NCBI RefSeq assembly: GCF_029054785.1
Contig: NZ_JAIDEN010000174.1
Span: 1 to 5,143 of the forward strand
Direction: 5' to 3'
Length of the DNA: 5,143 nucleotides
Origin: Duncaniella sp.
Lineage (GTDB): Bacteria > Bacteroidota > Bacteroidia > Bacteroidales > Muribaculaceae
In this document: positions 4,962 through 5,143 of the stretch, one piece after another
Layout of the letters: the number at the start of each line of letters is the position of its first letter
Position numbering within the stretch: position 1 is the first letter of the stretch
Made by a program: the position numbers and the translations under genes
The notes under the pieces: generated by a model
Seen by the model: the letters and a program-made list of their open reading frames with translations, nothing else
What the model was told of the DNA's origin: nothing
Databases searched by the model: none

Positions 4962-5143
4962 TCAATTCATACACTTTACACTTTTCGGTTATCCCGCTAC
5001 ATGGTATAGCGGAAGGGCCATCGTCAGATACAGAGCGTAATATTTTAACGTGAGTTCGACATAAGCAATCAGAACAACGTCAGTTGCTTGTCAGCGACAA
5101 ATTCCAAAGAGATAGACGGTTTCTTCGGGAAGAAACAATATGC
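4962..5143. other. Right-edge region without a clear gene; two more hairpins and a possible minus-strand C-terminus
   Basis: CCGCTA (4994-4999) pairs with TAGCGG (5007-5012) around a seven-base loop. GACA-AAGCAA (5058-5068, with one bulged T at 5062) pairs with TTGCTTGTC (5084-5092). On the minus strand, 5143 down to 5069 is open for 24 codons ending in TGA, with a protein-like tail (ISLEFVADKQLTLF). It could be the 3' end of a convergent gene entering from the right, but an open run this short is expected by chance about a third of the time, so I do not call it a gene. Confidence 0.3.

Overview
The window looks like chromosomal DNA of a gut-type Bacteroidales bacterium (Bacteroides/Muribaculaceae/Prevotella-like; genus cannot be fixed). 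Three signs support this: a near-perfect Bacteroidota sigma-ABfr promoter (TTTG, 20 bp, TAnnTTTG), starts preceded by A-rich leaders instead of Shine-Dalgarno sites, and a secreted BspA-type leucine-rich-repeat protein ending in a short tail like those of type IX secretion cargo.

Layout, all genes on the + strand: (1) 83-1039, a complete D-2-hydroxyacid dehydrogenase, GC-rich and housekeeping in character. (2) 1040-1774, about 735 bases with no credible gene. It holds a possible terminator hairpin (1102-1142), a strong promoter (1210-1241), a weaker second promoter (1316-1348), and about 390 bases dense in helices that look like a structured RNA (about 1355-1746), ending in a terminator-like hairpin that competes with other pairings. 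(3) 1775-2707, a 310-residue protein I do not recognise; its first ~105 residues resemble the helical DNA-binding (core-binding/SAM-like) domain of tyrosine recombinases, but no catalytic domain follows. (4) 2826-4892, a 688-residue secreted LRR_5/BspA-like surface protein with two LRR modules. (5) 4893-5143, a strong hairpin that probably ends the LRR transcript, then sequence with no clear gene except a possible minus-strand C-terminus at the right edge.

No good promoter lies between the structured RNA and the 310-residue gene, nor between that gene and the LRR gene. The simplest reading is that the promoters at 1210/1316 make either a free RNA ending near 1730 or, by read-through, an mRNA for the orphan protein and perhaps the LRR protein. 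The structured RNA with the orphan protein is the most interesting part: either a long attenuator/riboswitch-like leader or an ncRNA-protein pair. The dehydrogenase is probably unrelated, being separated by a hairpin and differing in base composition.
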